Shown: positions 42,843-52,768, numbered from the stretch's first letter. The stretch is DNA of 64,000 bases from Blastocatellia bacterium (GCA_016713405.1 JADJPF010000004.1:186001-250000), one strand, 5' to 3'. Notes: generated by a model from the letters alone, not told the origin. Made by a program: numbers and translations.

Positions 42843-43958
42843 ATGATTTTAGTAAGAGATAAAATTAAAGTATTAATAACAGATGATTCAGCTTTAATGC
42901 GTAAGCTGATCTCAGCAATGCTAAGTCAGGATGCAGAAATTGAAGTTGTTGCAACAGCTATGGATGGGATTTTAGCATTAAAAAAGATTGAGCAATATCA
43001 ACCAGATGTAATTACTTTAGATATTATAATGCCTAATATGGATGGGTTAACCACACTTGAACATATTGTTTCAAGATATCATTTACCAGTAATTATAGTT
43101 AGTTCTTTAGTTTCACCAGGTGCAGAAATAACATTAAGGGCTTTAGAGTTAGGTGCTGTAGACTTTGTTGCAAAGCCTAAAAATCTTGTACCTGATCAGA
43201 TAAATATTATTGCTCAAGAACTAGTAGCAAAGATAAAGGCTGTAGCTAATTATCGTAGTAGAAAAGTTCTTAATCTATGTGATAAGCAAATAGATAAAGA
43301 GACAAACAAAGAAGAAAAACCCTTATTTGAAAAGAAGTTAACAGAAATAGTAAAATCAGAAGAAAAGGCAGCAAAATTAATTTGTATTGGTATTTCTACA
43401 GGAGGGCCAGAAGCACTTTCTTGGCTACTACCAAAATTACCAAAAAATTTAGCAGCAGCAGTTTTAATAGTTCAACATATGCCAGAAGGCTTTACAGCAC
43501 AACTAGCACAACGCTTAAATAAACTTAGTGCAATTCCAATAAAGGAAGCTGCTGATGGAGATTTAATTTTAGCAAGTAGAGTTTTAATTGCTCCTGGTGG
43601 TCGTCAAATGTATGTTAAAAAACGTCCCTTAGCCGCTACTGTTGTGGTTAGTGAAGCACCTCCTGTGTCTGGTCATTGTCCTTCGGTAGATGTGCTTTTT
43701 GCCTCAGCCGCTACAGAATATGGTGATAATGCTATTGGGGTAATTATGACTGGCATGGGCGAAGATGGGGTTATTGGATTAGGTAAAATAAAGCAAGCTG
43801 GAGGACTCACTTTGGCACAGGATGAAGCTAGTTGTGTAGTTTTTGGTATGCCTAAAGTAGCTTTGGCTAAGGGATATGTTGATGAAGTAGTATCCCTAGA
43901 GAAAATACCAGACTATTTAGTTGAAAAAGTGGGGGTTTACGCCTGTGACAGAAAATAA
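42843..43958 (+). CDS. cheB: chemotaxis methylesterase CheB
   Basis: The 371-aa protein has a receiver domain (LITDDSALMRKLI, phospho-Asp in ITLDIIMPNMDGL) and a methylesterase domain. The catalytic residues are in GISTGGPEALSW (Ser), VQHMPEGFTAQLAQRL (His) and GVIMTGMGEDGV (Asp). It removes methyl groups from receptors and counteracts CheR. A Lys/Glu-rich linker joins the domains. Its last 14 bp overlap the GTG start of the next receiver gene. Confidence 0.96.
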   Translation: MILVRDKIKVLITDDSALMRKLISAMLSQDAEIEVVATAMDGILALKKIEQYQPDVITLDIIMPNMDGLTTLEHIVSRYHLPVIIVSSLVSPGAEITLRALELGAVDFVAKPKNLVPDQINIIAQELVAKIKAVANYRSRKVLNLCDKQIDKETNKEEKPLFEKKLTEIVKSEEKAAKLICIGISTGGPEALSWLLPKLPKNLAAAVLIVQHMPEGFTAQLAQRLNKLSAIPIKEAADGDLILASRVLIAPGGRQMYVKKRPLAATVVVSEAPPVSGHCPSVDVLFASAATEYGDNAIGVIMTGMGEDGVIGLGKIKQAGGLTLAQDEASCVVFGMPKVALAKGYVDEVVSLEKIPDYLVEKVGVYACDRK

Positions 43959-44352
43959 TATTGAGCAAATACAAATAGCTGCTTTTACTTGTTTAATTGT
44001 TGATGATTCTGAGTTTGCTCGTATACATTTGATGGAATTAATGATAGATCTATTGGGGCAAGAAAAGATTTCTTTTGAAATGGCATCTGGAGGCATTGAA
44101 GCAATAGAAATTTATCAGAAAATAAAACCAAAACTAGTTATGATGGATATTGTAATGCTGGGGATTGATGGGGTTGAAACTGTTCAGAAAATTTGTGATT
44201 TAGATCCAACAGCTTGCATTATTATGGTTAGTTCTTTAAGTTATAAAGAAAAAGTCAAACAAGCTATTATGGCTGGAGCAAAACATTTTGTTGTTAAGCC
44301 AATAAAAGCAGAATTACTAAAGCGTGTCATTGTTGATGTTTTAACAAAGTAA
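43945..44352 (+). CDS. single-domain response regulator (CheY-like)
   Basis: I place the start at GTG 43945, with a GGGGG tract about 9 nt upstream; a TTG at 43921 is a weaker choice. The 135-aa receiver has the acidic pair in LIVDDSEFARIHLM, the phospho-Asp in VMMDIVMLGIDG, the Ser in MVSSLS and the Lys in FVVKPIK. It overlaps cheB by 14 bp, so it is translated with it. It has no output domain. A second receiver lies at 45738, so the operon has two free-standing CheY-type proteins, as in systems with a phosphate sink or two outputs. Confidence 0.88.
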   Translation: MTENNIEQIQIAAFTCLIVDDSEFARIHLMELMIDLLGQEKISFEMASGGIEAIEIYQKIKPKLVMMDIVMLGIDGVETVQKICDLDPTACIIMVSSLSYKEKVKQAIMAGAKHFVVKPIKAELLKRVIVDVLTK

Positions 44353-44373
44353 TTTTTTAGAAATTAGAAATTT

Positions 44374-44835
44374 ATGAGATTAGAATTTGTTAAAGCTTTT
44401 GTACAAATTACTAAAGAAATTTTTAGCGAAGTGTTAGACTCAAATGTTGCCACAGGCCCGCTTAGTTTGGCTAATACTCCTAAAGTACAGGGTAAAGTAA
44501 TTACCTTAGTTGACCTAGGGGGCGATGTACTAGGGAAAATTATTCTACAAATGGATCTTAATACCGCTATTAAGATGTCAGAAAGAATGATGGGTAAAAC
44601 TACTTTTCCAAAAACAATGGTAGCTTCTTGTATTGCAGAACTAACAGGTATGGCTGTAGGTCGTGCTATATCCTGGATTAATGATCAGAACTGGAATATT
44701 GGTATAACTCCCCCAATAGTTATTATGGAAACTCCCCTGCAAGTTGCTACTCAACAGGTAGAAACTTTAGTTTTTCCATTAAATACTCCTTGTGGAGAAG
44801 TAACACTAAACATAACAGTAGTAGATAAACTATAG
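44374..44835 (+). CDS. cheX: CheX-like chemotaxis phosphatase
   Basis: The 153-aa sequence fits the CheC/CheX/FliY group: EFVKAFVQITKEIFSEVL at the start, GGDVLGKIILQMDLNTAIKMSERMMG, and the phosphatase helix SCIAELTGMAVGRAIS. In this family Glu and Asn of the helix (ExxN) catalyse dephosphorylation of CheY-P. Here the second position reads Gly/Ala instead of the usual Asn, so full activity is uncertain. No CheZ or CheD is present in the operon. It lies 21 bp behind the receiver gene. Confidence 0.75.
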   Translation: MRLEFVKAFVQITKEIFSEVLDSNVATGPLSLANTPKVQGKVITLVDLGGDVLGKIILQMDLNTAIKMSERMMGKTTFPKTMVASCIAELTGMAVGRAISWINDQNWNIGITPPIVIMETPLQVATQQVETLVFPLNTPCGEVTLNITVVDKL

Positions 44836-44878
44836 ATATTACTAGGTATTCTATTATTAGGAGCTTTAAGTACAGTAT

Positions 44879-45706
44879 ATGTCCAAAGAGGATTTACTAG
44901 ATTTTTTTTTCAGGGGGCAGATATTTTTATCAGAATTTGAACAAGCTCAAGAACTAGCAAAAGAGTTATTTGAAGAAAATGAAGCATTAAAATTAAAAGT
45001 AAATGAACTAGAAACCGAGCTATCAGAAAATAATTCTTTAGGAAAGCATGCTTTACAGACAGAAGTTAAAAAACTACAAGCAGAAGTTAAAAAATTTACA
45101 AACACAAAATTTATCAATTAGAACAGAAAGTAAAAATTTTATTAATCGTTATCTTGAGATGGAAAAACAAAATGAAGGTTTAATTAACCTCTATGTTGCT
45201 AGTTATCAATTGCATTCTACTTTAGATTCTCAAATGGTGGTTAATATCATCGTAGACATTCTTAGTAATTTAATAGGGGCTGAAGAGTTTGCAGTTTTTA
45301 CCTTAAATGAAGCAGGGACAGAGCTAAGTTTTATGGGTGGCGAACTCGCAGAATTAAAGCATCAGAGTAAAAGAAAATTCTACTGGGCCAAGGTGTTGAA
45401 GGAGAAGTGGCTGTAAAAAGAAAAATTTATCGTGGAGATAAAGATTCAGATATATTAATTGCTGTTCCATTAGAAATTTCACTACCTGCTAAATCTGGTA
45501 ATGAAGCAGTTAATGAGCTAGTAGGAGTAATTAGTATTTACAAGTTTCTTAGTCATAAAAAAAAATTTACTCCAGTAGATTTTGAGCTATTAAACCTTTT
45601 AGCTGGACAAGCTGCAACGGCTCTTTTATGTGCTAAATTATATCAAGGTACAGAACGTAAACTCCGCACTATTGAGGGGTTTATGAATCTTTTAAGACAA
45701 AGTTAA
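44879..45706 (+). CDS. coiled-coil/GAF-domain protein, two frameshifts (near 45092 and 45377)
   Basis: Three successive frames together encode one protein of about 275 aa. The first (44879-45121) is a heptad-like coiled coil (LAKELFEENEALKLKVNELETELS). The second adds more coil and a GAF-like start (TLDSQMVVNIIVDILSNLIG). The third has the GAF end (VGVISIYKFLSHKKKFTPVD, LLNLLAGQAATALL). The shifts are at an A6 run (45089-45094; A5 or A8 fits) and an A4 run (45375-45378; A5 fits). Repeated indels suggest sequence error. A GAF protein next to CheX and CheY may tune the receiver or bind a small ligand; its role is unknown. Confidence 0.7.
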
Positions 45707-45737
45707 AACTATAAATTTTTTAGGAGATAAAATTAAG

Positions 45738-46117
45738 ATGGCAGATAGAAAAGTATTAGTAGTTGATGATTCTGCTACTATGCGACAGTTATTAATTATG
45801 GCGGTTCGTAAATTAGATGGAATCGGGCCATTAACTTTTGTTGAAGCAGTAGATGGTAAAGATGGTTATGAAAAATTTGCGGCTGGAAATTTTGACCTAA
45901 TTTTAAGTGATATAAAAATGCCTAATATGACAGGGCTAGATCTAGTTGCAAAAGTTAGGCAAGAATCAAATAACAAAAATGTACCAATTATTATTATTAG
46001 TACTAAGGGCGAAGACATGAGATACAAGCAGGTTTAACTTTAGGTGCTAATGAATATCTACTTAAGCCTATTTCTACGATTAGGTTAAAAGAAGTAATTA
46101 CTAGATTGTTAGCCTAA
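45738..46117 (+). CDS. cheY: response regulator CheY, frameshifted near 46019
   Basis: The receiver has VLVVDDSATMRQLL, the phospho-Asp in LILSDIKMPNMTGLD and the Ser/Thr position in IIIISTKGED. The first frame ends prematurely at 46037. In another frame the normal end follows: IQAGLTLGANEYLLKPIS, with the conserved Lys, to the stop at 46115-46117. One base is missing around 46017-46022; restoring it gives about 126 aa. AGGAG precedes the ATG. As the receiver closest to cheW and the receptor gene, it is probably the main CheA output. Confidence 0.88.
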
Positions 46118-46136
46118 GCTAAAAACAGGAGTTTGC

Positions 46137-46616
46137 ATGGCAAACAAACAATTAATTTTATTTAAAGTTGCTAGTGAAATCTTTGCTGTAGAAATTAGCT
46201 TAGTAAAAGAAATTGTTCCTTTTCAAAATATAACTCCAGTTCCAGATGCTTATAATTTTGTCGAAGGTATTATTAATTTACGTGGTAAGATAGTCACCAT
46301 CATTGATATGCGTAAACGCCTTCATACACAAATAGCAGAATCTAAAGAAAAAACTTCTAGGATTATTATCCTAGAAATAGATGATAAGTTAATGGGTATG
46401 TTGGTTGATGCTGCATCTGAAATAATACGTGTTGATGATAAGGCTATTGGCCCAGCACCAGAGCTAATTAGCGGACAAGGAAATAATTATATTATTGGAG
46501 TTATTAAACATAATGATCGATTGATTGTTATGTTGGACTTAAAGAAAATTTTAAGTTCTCAAGAAATTGGTAAGTTAGATGATTTAGTAAAAAGTCTTTA
46601 TGGGCAAACAACCTAA
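46137..46616 (+). CDS. cheW: chemotaxis coupling protein CheW
   Basis: CheW links the receptor to CheA in the signalling array. The 159-aa single-domain protein has FKVASEIFAVEISLVKEIVP, the conserved EGIINLRGKIVTIIDMRK and GMLVDAASEIIRV. The ribosome site AGGAG is well placed. It lies 19 bp after the restored cheY and 102 bp before the receptor gene. Confidence 0.95.
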   Translation: MANKQLILFKVASEIFAVEISLVKEIVPFQNITPVPDAYNFVEGIINLRGKIVTIIDMRKRLHTQIAESKEKTSRIIILEIDDKLMGMLVDAASEIIRVDDKAIGPAPELISGQGNNYIIGVIKHNDRLIVMLDLKKILSSQEIGKLDDLVKSLYGQTT

Positions 46617-46718
46617 ACTTATTGATGAAATAAAGTAGTTGGAATCCCAGCCTAAATTTAATTTTATCTAAAGGTGACTTTAGTATATTAGCCTAAATAT
46701 ACTTTAAGAAAATATCTT

Positions 46719-48665
46719 ATGGCTATAAAATCACTGCAAAATAAACAACTCTTAGCATTAGTAATTAGCGCGATGCTAGTATTACTATTATGCCTATTTG
46801 TAATATTTCAAGTTAAAGAAAAAACTATACTAGCAATGGAAATGCAAAAGGCAGAAAGTTTAGCTAGGCAAGTTACTACTTTAAGGGCTTTTTATACAGA
46901 TGAAATTGTTACTAGGGCTAAAGAGTCAGGCATAAAAGTTAATTATGATTTTAAAGATCATCTAGGCGAAAAGCTTTTTACTGAAACAAATAGTAGTCGA
47001 TTATACTTATATAGTCGTTATCCTTTTCCTTCTCGTGCAGCAGAAAAAAAAGATGAATTTCAACAGCAAGCATTAGATAAACTAGAAAAACAGCCTCAAA
47101 TACCTTTTTATCGAATGGAAAATGTAAATGGTAAAATGTCGCTACGTTATGCTGTTGCTGACATAATGAGTAAATCTTGTGTAGAATGTCATAATGCTAA
47201 CCCAGAGTCACCGAAAAAAGATTGGAAAGAATCAGATGTAAGAGGAGTAATAGAAATAGTAGTTCCTGTAGATAAAACAGATAAAGAAATTACTAGTTTT
47301 ATTTGGCAGATAATATTAGTAATTGTGCTTGGCTTTGCTTTAGTAATTACTTCTAGTATTTTTCTAAATCGTCAACTTTTAATTCAACCTATAAATAAAT
47401 TAATTAATATTGCTAAACATATTGCACGAGGAAACTTAAATGTTGTTGCTACTGAGCTAAAAAATAAAGATGATGAAATTGGACTTCTAGCTAAAGAAAT
47501 GAACCAAATGGTTATTTATCTGCAACAAGCGTCTGATATTGCAGATAGAATTGCAGGAGGCGATCTTAGCTTACAAATAGAGCTTCAGTCTACTAATGAC
47601 ACATTTGGAGATGCTTTCCAAAAAATGGTGCAATTTTTAAGAATAGTTACTGTAAAAGTAAAGAGTTGTTCTGATCAAGTAAAAGCTATGTCAGAAACTT
47701 TGGCTAAATCTGGTCAACAACTCCAAAAAGATACAGAAATGGTAGCAGCGGCAGTTCAAGATATGGCTTCTTTAGTTGAAGAGCTTTCTACCAATATAAA
47801 ACTTATTGCTAAAAGTGTAGAATCGCAAGCTTCTAGTGTAGTAGAAACAACTACTGCAATTCAGCATATGTCTATTCGTATGCAGCGTATTGCTGCTGGA
47901 ACTAAGGATTTAACACAACTAGTAGGCTCTGCTCGCGGAGTAGTTAAAGATGGACGAGATTCTGTAGAACAAGCTTCTTCAGGGATGAGGGAGATACATC
48001 ATTCTATAACTAGCACGGCGGACACAATATATGGTTTAGGTGAGCATGCTGCTGCTATTGGAAGAATAGTAGAAGTTATTAATGCTATTGCGGAGCAAAC
48101 AAATCTTTTAGCCTTAAATGCTGCAATAGAAGCTGCTCGAGCAGGTCAACATGGATTAGGTTTTGGTGTAGTTGCTGAAGAAGTTCGTAAACTCTCAGAA
48201 CGTACTACAGAATCAGCCGAGGAAATTGGCGTTTTAATTGGTGGAGTACAAAGAGATGTTGCACAAGCAGCAAAACAAATGGGACTTTCTACTAGCCTGG
48301 TTAATGATGGACTAGAACAATCTAGTAAAGTTGTTTCTGCTCTTTCACAAATAGAGATAGTGGTGGATAGTGTTTCTACTACATCAAGTTATATTGATAA
48401 TATTATTATTGAACAATCAGTTGGCACAGAAGAAATCTTACGAACTACACAAGAGTTAACCATTGTTACTCATGAAATACAGGCTGCTAGCCAAGAACAA
48501 TCTATCTCAACTAGTGAAATAGTTAAATCTGTTGAAAGAGTACAATCAGCCGCCGAACGTAATGCAAAACTTTCTGAACAACTTTCTGTAACTAGTCGTG
48601 AAATGCTGTCTCAATCTGAGCAACTAGCCGTTACACTAGGCTCTTTCCGATTACCTAACAGTTAA
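46719..48665 (+). CDS. methyl-accepting chemotaxis protein with haem-type (Tll0287-like) sensor domain
   Basis: The 648-aa receptor has a first helix (about 11-31), a periplasmic domain (about 32-190), a second helix (about 195-216), a HAMP segment (LNRQLLIQPINKLINIAKHI) and a signalling domain. The tip has EVINAIAEQTNLLALNAAIEA and FGVVAEEVRKLSERT. The sensor domain contains SCVECHN (Cys154-x-x-Cys157-His158), the covalent haem site, and the RYPFPSR and DVRGVIEI segments of DUF3365/Tll0287-type domains. A c-type haem would suit redox or gas sensing. Domain and motif are seen; haem attachment is inferred. It closes the che operon. Confidence 0.92.
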   Translation: MAIKSLQNKQLLALVISAMLVLLLCLFVIFQVKEKTILAMEMQKAESLARQVTTLRAFYTDEIVTRAKESGIKVNYDFKDHLGEKLFTETNSSRLYLYSRYPFPSRAAEKKDEFQQQALDKLEKQPQIPFYRMENVNGKMSLRYAVADIMSKSCVECHNANPESPKKDWKESDVRGVIEIVVPVDKTDKEITSFIWQIILVIVLGFALVITSSIFLNRQLLIQPINKLINIAKHIARGNLNVVATELKNKDDEIGLLAKEMNQMVIYLQQASDIADRIAGGDLSLQIELQSTNDTFGDAFQKMVQFLRIVTVKVKSCSDQVKAMSETLAKSGQQLQKDTEMVAAAVQDMASLVEELSTNIKLIAKSVESQASSVVETTTAIQHMSIRMQRIAAGTKDLTQLVGSARGVVKDGRDSVEQASSGMREIHHSITSTADTIYGLGEHAAAIGRIVEVINAIAEQTNLLALNAAIEAARAGQHGLGFGVVAEEVRKLSERTTESAEEIGVLIGGVQRDVAQAAKQMGLSTSLVNDGLEQSSKVVSALSQIEIVVDSVSTTSSYIDNIIIEQSVGTEEILRTTQELTIVTHEIQAASQEQSISTSEIVKSVERVQSAAERNAKLSEQLSVTSREMLSQSEQLAVTLGSFRLPNS

Positions 48666-48719
48666 AAATATCTAAAATACGTTAATAAATTTTCTAAAAT
48701 CAAGAGGTGTAAAACTATC

Positions 48720-49427
48720 ATGATCATTGAACACGAGGGAAAGAAACCTGTTATTGATCCTTCTGCTTATATAGCACCAAATGCAGTTATTTCAGGCGAT
48801 GTCACCATTGGCCCAGATAGTCGGATTCTTTATGGGGCAGTAATTACTTCTGAGGGTGCGCCAGTAAAAATTGGTCGTGGAGTAGTAGTAATGGAAAATG
48901 CTGTAATTCGTGGTGCAGGTGGAGCTAAACAAGCTTTTCCTTGTATTTTAGAAGATTATGTTTTAGTTGGCCCCACAGCTTATATTTCTGGTGCAACTTT
49001 AGAATATCGCGCTTTTATTGGTGCTAATGCAACGGTTTTTAATGGCTCAGTAGTTGGACGTAATGCTGCCGTTTCTTTGGGGGCAATTGTACATATTCAA
49101 ACCCATTTGCCAGCAGAAACTTTAGTTCCTATTCAACATATTGTAATAGGCAATCCTTGTAAGCTATTTTCCCCTAATCAAGCACATGAAGTAATTGATG
49201 AGCTTATGAGGCGTAATTTTAGAGAATATGTTTTTAACTTAAAAGATAATGAAGTTTTGGCAGAACGTTATGCTAAAAGTTTAGCCTCACATTTAAGTGA
49301 TAAAACTTTATCCTTAAATGATGTGTTAGCTGCTGTAAATACAACAAATACAGCAAATACAACAGAAATTGCTAAAAACGAGGCTAAACCAGTGCGTACA
49401 AGTAGTCGTAAAAAACGAGCTAATTAA
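48720..49427 (+). CDS. left-handed beta-helix protein, gamma-carbonic-anhydrase-like
   Basis: The 235-aa protein has hexapeptide repeats (VISGDVTIGPDSRILYGAVI, YISGATLEYRAFIGANATVF) forming a left-handed beta-helix of the gamma-carbonic anhydrase/PaaY group. Histidine positions around VHIQTHL could supply part of the trimer zinc site, but I cannot match all three ligands. A helical C-terminus and a Thr/Asn-rich, basic tail (TSSRKKRAN) follow. AAGAGGTG precedes the ATG. It stands alone between the che operon and a convergent aminopeptidase gene. Enzyme activity is uncertain. Confidence 0.75.
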   Translation: MIIEHEGKKPVIDPSAYIAPNAVISGDVTIGPDSRILYGAVITSEGAPVKIGRGVVVMENAVIRGAGGAKQAFPCILEDYVLVGPTAYISGATLEYRAFIGANATVFNGSVVGRNAAVSLGAIVHIQTHLPAETLVPIQHIVIGNPCKLFSPNQAHEVIDELMRRNFREYVFNLKDNEVLAERYAKSLASHLSDKTLSLNDVLAAVNTTNTANTTEIAKNEAKPVRTSSRKKRAN

Positions 49428-49438
49428 TATTACTAATG

Positions 49439-50806
49439 TTATTTTGCCATTAGCTTTTCTAATGCCTCTGGTTCACTAGGGACATTTTGAGAGAGTTTAA
49501 CTAGCCCAGTGCTAGTAACTAGGTAGTCATCCTCTATACGAACACCAATTTTTTCATCTGGTAAATAAATCCCAGGCTCAATAGTAATCACTGATCCAAC
49601 AGGTAGCGGACGACTATAATCACCTACATCATGAACATACATTCCTACAAAATGCCCAAGGCCATGTGGGAAGAATTGGTCTAATGACCTGCCTTTAGAA
49701 TCTTTTAACGAACTTTCACGCATTACTTGACGTGCAACTGCGTCTAGGTCATGCATAGTAGATTTGCCAGGCTCAAAGGCTTTTGCTGCTGCTGTTTGTG
49801 CCGCTAAAACTAGTTTATAAATTTCACGTTGGCGTGGGGTAAAGCGTCCATTTGCTGGATAAGTGCGTGTAATATCAGCAGCATAATAATTATATTCCGC
49901 ACCAATATCTACTACTATTAAATCATTATCTTCTATTTTCTTACGATTTTTTTCATAATGTAAAATAGTTGAGTTTATGCCCGAACCAACAATACAAGGA
50001 AAAGCAGGACGCTGCGCTCCATTACGGTAAAACTGCCCTAAAATAAGAGCTTCTAGCTCATATTCAAACATTCCAGGTTGAACATTTTTAAGTACATCTT
50101 TATGAGCTTGTTCTGTAATATCAATAGCACGCTTAATTAAGGAAAGTTCTGGCTCACTTTTTAACATTCTTTGATCTGCTAAAAATGGAGCTATAGGATT
50201 AAGATTTACTGTCGCGCTAATTTTACGTAGCTGTTCAGTAAATTTTTCTTCTCTAACTAAACGAGTGTAATTGCTAGGTGGGACAACTGTATAAACTTTT
50301 TCCCCTGACTTTTGAAAATCAGCAGTGTGAGCTATTTCGCCTAGGATTTTTGGTAGATCTTTTAAGCTTGCAACTCTTTCAACTCCAAAGGCTTGAGCAG
50401 TTTGCTCAGAAATATCTGGGCGTGGGCCAGTCCATTGATCCATAAAAGGGTTTGGGGTAGGTAAAAACAACCATTCTTTTGCACCTTGATAGCCTTTTGG
50501 CACAAGTACCAAAGCACTGTCAGGAACATCCACACCTGTTAAATACATAAAATTATCATTTTGGCGAAACTTTGCCCCAACACCTAGGTCATCTTCTTCT
50601 GATGCTAAAACTACTACTATACCATCACGTACTTTTTCTAGTAGTTTTTCACGTCTAACTTTATATTCACTCAATGGTTGTTCTGCAAGTAGTACAGTAT
50701 TAGAAACATTTGCTTGAGATGGGTTTATTGTAAAAGCAGCAAATAATAAAGTAAGTGATAAAATCAGGGTAATAAAGCGAATAGTAGAAGTTTTTCTTAA
50801 ATACAT
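49439..50806 (-). CDS. exported aminopeptidase P (Xaa-Pro dipeptidase family M24)
   Basis: The 455-aa protein has a signal peptide (FITLILSLTLLFAAFTINPSQA), an N-terminal creatinase-like domain and the pita-bread catalytic domain. The metal ligands are in VVDIGAEYNYYAADITRTYP (two Asp), GLGHFVGMYVHDVG (His), TIEPGIY (Glu) and RIEDDYLV (Glu). It removes N-terminal residues preceding proline, here in the periplasm. It converges with the beta-helix gene, 12 bp apart. Export of an M24 enzyme is less common than a cytoplasmic one, but the signal peptide is clear. Confidence 0.92.
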   Translation of the reverse strand: MYLRKTSTIRFITLILSLTLLFAAFTINPSQANVSNTVLLAEQPLSEYKVRREKLLEKVRDGIVVVLASEEDDLGVGAKFRQNDNFMYLTGVDVPDSALVLVPKGYQGAKEWLFLPTPNPFMDQWTGPRPDISEQTAQAFGVERVASLKDLPKILGEIAHTADFQKSGEKVYTVVPPSNYTRLVREEKFTEQLRKISATVNLNPIAPFLADQRMLKSEPELSLIKRAIDITEQAHKDVLKNVQPGMFEYELEALILGQFYRNGAQRPAFPCIVGSGINSTILHYEKNRKKIEDNDLIVVDIGAEYNYYAADITRTYPANGRFTPRQREIYKLVLAAQTAAAKAFEPGKSTMHDLDAVARQVMRESSLKDSKGRSLDQFFPHGLGHFVGMYVHDVGDYSRPLPVGSVITIEPGIYLPDEKIGVRIEDDYLVTSTGLVKLSQNVPSEPEALEKLMAK

Positions 50807-50888
50807 AGTCTTGCTTATCTCCCTAAGAGTGCGAAGTTTTAATCAGCTATAAGCTGTCTTATTTATAATAACTTGGGCAGAGTGTAAT

Positions 50889-52517
50889 TTACTTAGTCTT
50901 AAAAAATCTTTGCCAAGTAGACTGAAACATTGACATTATTCCTGTATAACCATAACCAAACAAAAAGATAAATAAAAATGGAATTGTTCCTAAGATCGAC
51001 CTAGTAAAAGCATAGTAAATAGTAGCAACAAAATAAATAGCTGTTAAGACCTCTAAATAAGGAATTAAGCCCATATTGCGACGGTATTTCATTGCTTGAC
51101 TTAGCCAATTATCTTGACGACTTTCTACTTTATATTTAGGTGTACGTACAAATGAGGATTGTACGCCTAAAATGGCCTCTATTACTGCACGAGCATTGCT
51201 AAAAGTAAGACCTATGCCCATTCCCATAACTAATGGTAGATATTTTAATCGCTTTTTCCATGTTGTAGGGTGTAAGTAATATTGTGCTGAACCATAAAAG
51301 GCTATTACTGAGAGTGAGGAAAATAGCAAGATAGGAACATCAAAAAGTAGTAAATGGAAGAAACCTTGATTATAACGAACAATCAACACAGGTAAGTGAA
51401 GTAGTGCAAGTAAGATCATTAATGGTGCTGCAATATTGTTAGTTAAGCGGAAAAACATCTCTACTTTAACTCTAGTAGGGAGGTTATCATTTTTTAACAT
51501 ACGTCCTAGAAGCTTTATAGCTACTTGAATTAAGCCCTTGGCCCAGCGTCGTTGTTGAGCCTTAAAAGCATTAATTTCTACAGGTAGTTCTGCTGGAACA
51601 TCTTCATCTAAAAGATAAACAAATCGCCAGCCCATTAGTTGAGCGCGATAACTTAAATCTGTATCTTCTGTTAAGGTATCGTGTTGCCAACCGCCAGAAT
51701 ATTCAATAGCTTCTCGTCTCCACATTCCAGCCGTGCCATTAAAATTAAAGAAACTACCAGAACGATTACGTGCCATTTGTTCAACAACAAAATGTCCATC
51801 TAGCATAATAGATTGAATTTTAGTTAACAGACTGTAATCACCATTGATATGACTCCAACGCATTTGTACCATACCAATTTTTTCATCAGTAAAATAATGG
51901 ATCATTTTTTTGATACAATCTGGACGTGGAAGAAAATCTGCGTCAAATACAGCTACAAATTGACCTTTAGCACTTTTAAGACCTGCTTCTAATGCTCCTG
52001 CCTTAAAACCTGTGCGATCTGTACGGTGAAGATAAACAATATCAAAACCTTGTTTTTTATACTGTTCAACTACACAAGAAGCAATTGCTATAGTTTCATC
52101 TGTTGAATCATCCAAAACCTGAATTTCTAACAGTTCTCGTGGATAGTCTATTGCTGCTACAGATTCTATTAAGCGTTCGACTACATACATTTCATTGAAT
52201 AACGGTAGCTGAACAGTTACTTTAGGTAGTTCAGAAAATTCTGTTTTCGGTTTAGGAGCGTGGGGAAGATAGCGAAAAAATAAATAAACTAATTTTAGTC
52301 GGTAAAATCCATATAAAGACAAAATAAAAAGGATGCCAAAATAAAGTGAAATAATCACTATGTCAAATGTATCCAAGCTATATAGAAAACTTATATTGTT
52401 GGTTTGTGCAAACTTTTCTAGTCCTGGAAGTAGTGGAACTTCGGGGCGGTAAATTTGCTCACTCTCTTGAATTGCTATAGGAAATAGCTTAAGTAGTGAG
52501 CTTATCTGTGTAAACAT
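50889..52517 (-). CDS. membrane glycosyltransferase family 2 (cellulose-synthase-like)
   Basis: The 542-aa enzyme has one N-terminal helix (about 52-75), a cytoplasmic GT-A domain and at least four C-terminal helices. The processive GT2 signature D, DxD, TED, QxxRW is complete: VLDDSTDET, VFDADFLP, TEDTDLSYRA and QQRRWAKGL. It probably polymerises or adds a sugar to a lipid or polysaccharide and threads it through the membrane. It lacks the PilZ domain of bacterial cellulose synthase. It is divergent from the TonB-dependent receptor gene, 250 bp away, and stands alone. Confidence 0.9.
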   Translation of the reverse strand: MFTQISSLLKLFPIAIQESEQIYRPEVPLLPGLEKFAQTNNISFLYSLDTFDIVIISLYFGILFILSLYGFYRLKLVYLFFRYLPHAPKPKTEFSELPKVTVQLPLFNEMYVVERLIESVAAIDYPRELLEIQVLDDSTDETIAIASCVVEQYKKQGFDIVYLHRTDRTGFKAGALEAGLKSAKGQFVAVFDADFLPRPDCIKKMIHYFTDEKIGMVQMRWSHINGDYSLLTKIQSIMLDGHFVVEQMARNRSGSFFNFNGTAGMWRREAIEYSGGWQHDTLTEDTDLSYRAQLMGWRFVYLLDEDVPAELPVEINAFKAQQRRWAKGLIQVAIKLLGRMLKNDNLPTRVKVEMFFRLTNNIAAPLMILLALLHLPVLIVRYNQGFFHLLLFDVPILLFSSLSVIAFYGSAQYYLHPTTWKKRLKYLPLVMGMGIGLTFSNARAVIEAILGVQSSFVRTPKYKVESRQDNWLSQAMKYRRNMGLIPYLEVLTAIYFVATIYYAFTRSILGTIPFLFIFLFGYGYTGIMSMFQSTWQRFFKTK

Positions 52518-52768
52518 AAACTTATCAAAACCTCAATGGTGCAATAATTTGGATCAAGCGCAAAACAAATTAATTCTAGCGTTTTTACTAGAGGTGTCAA
52601 TATCCTAACACATAAGGGATTTTACTATATGAGTAAACATAATATTATTTGGTAGTTAAAGAAAAAAATATATAATTACAGCTTTCAAAAATCTTTACAC
52701 TAAGGATCGTCAAAAAATACTATAAATAAAGGCTGTTAGTTGTATTTAGCTAAGTGGGAGCTAACTTC

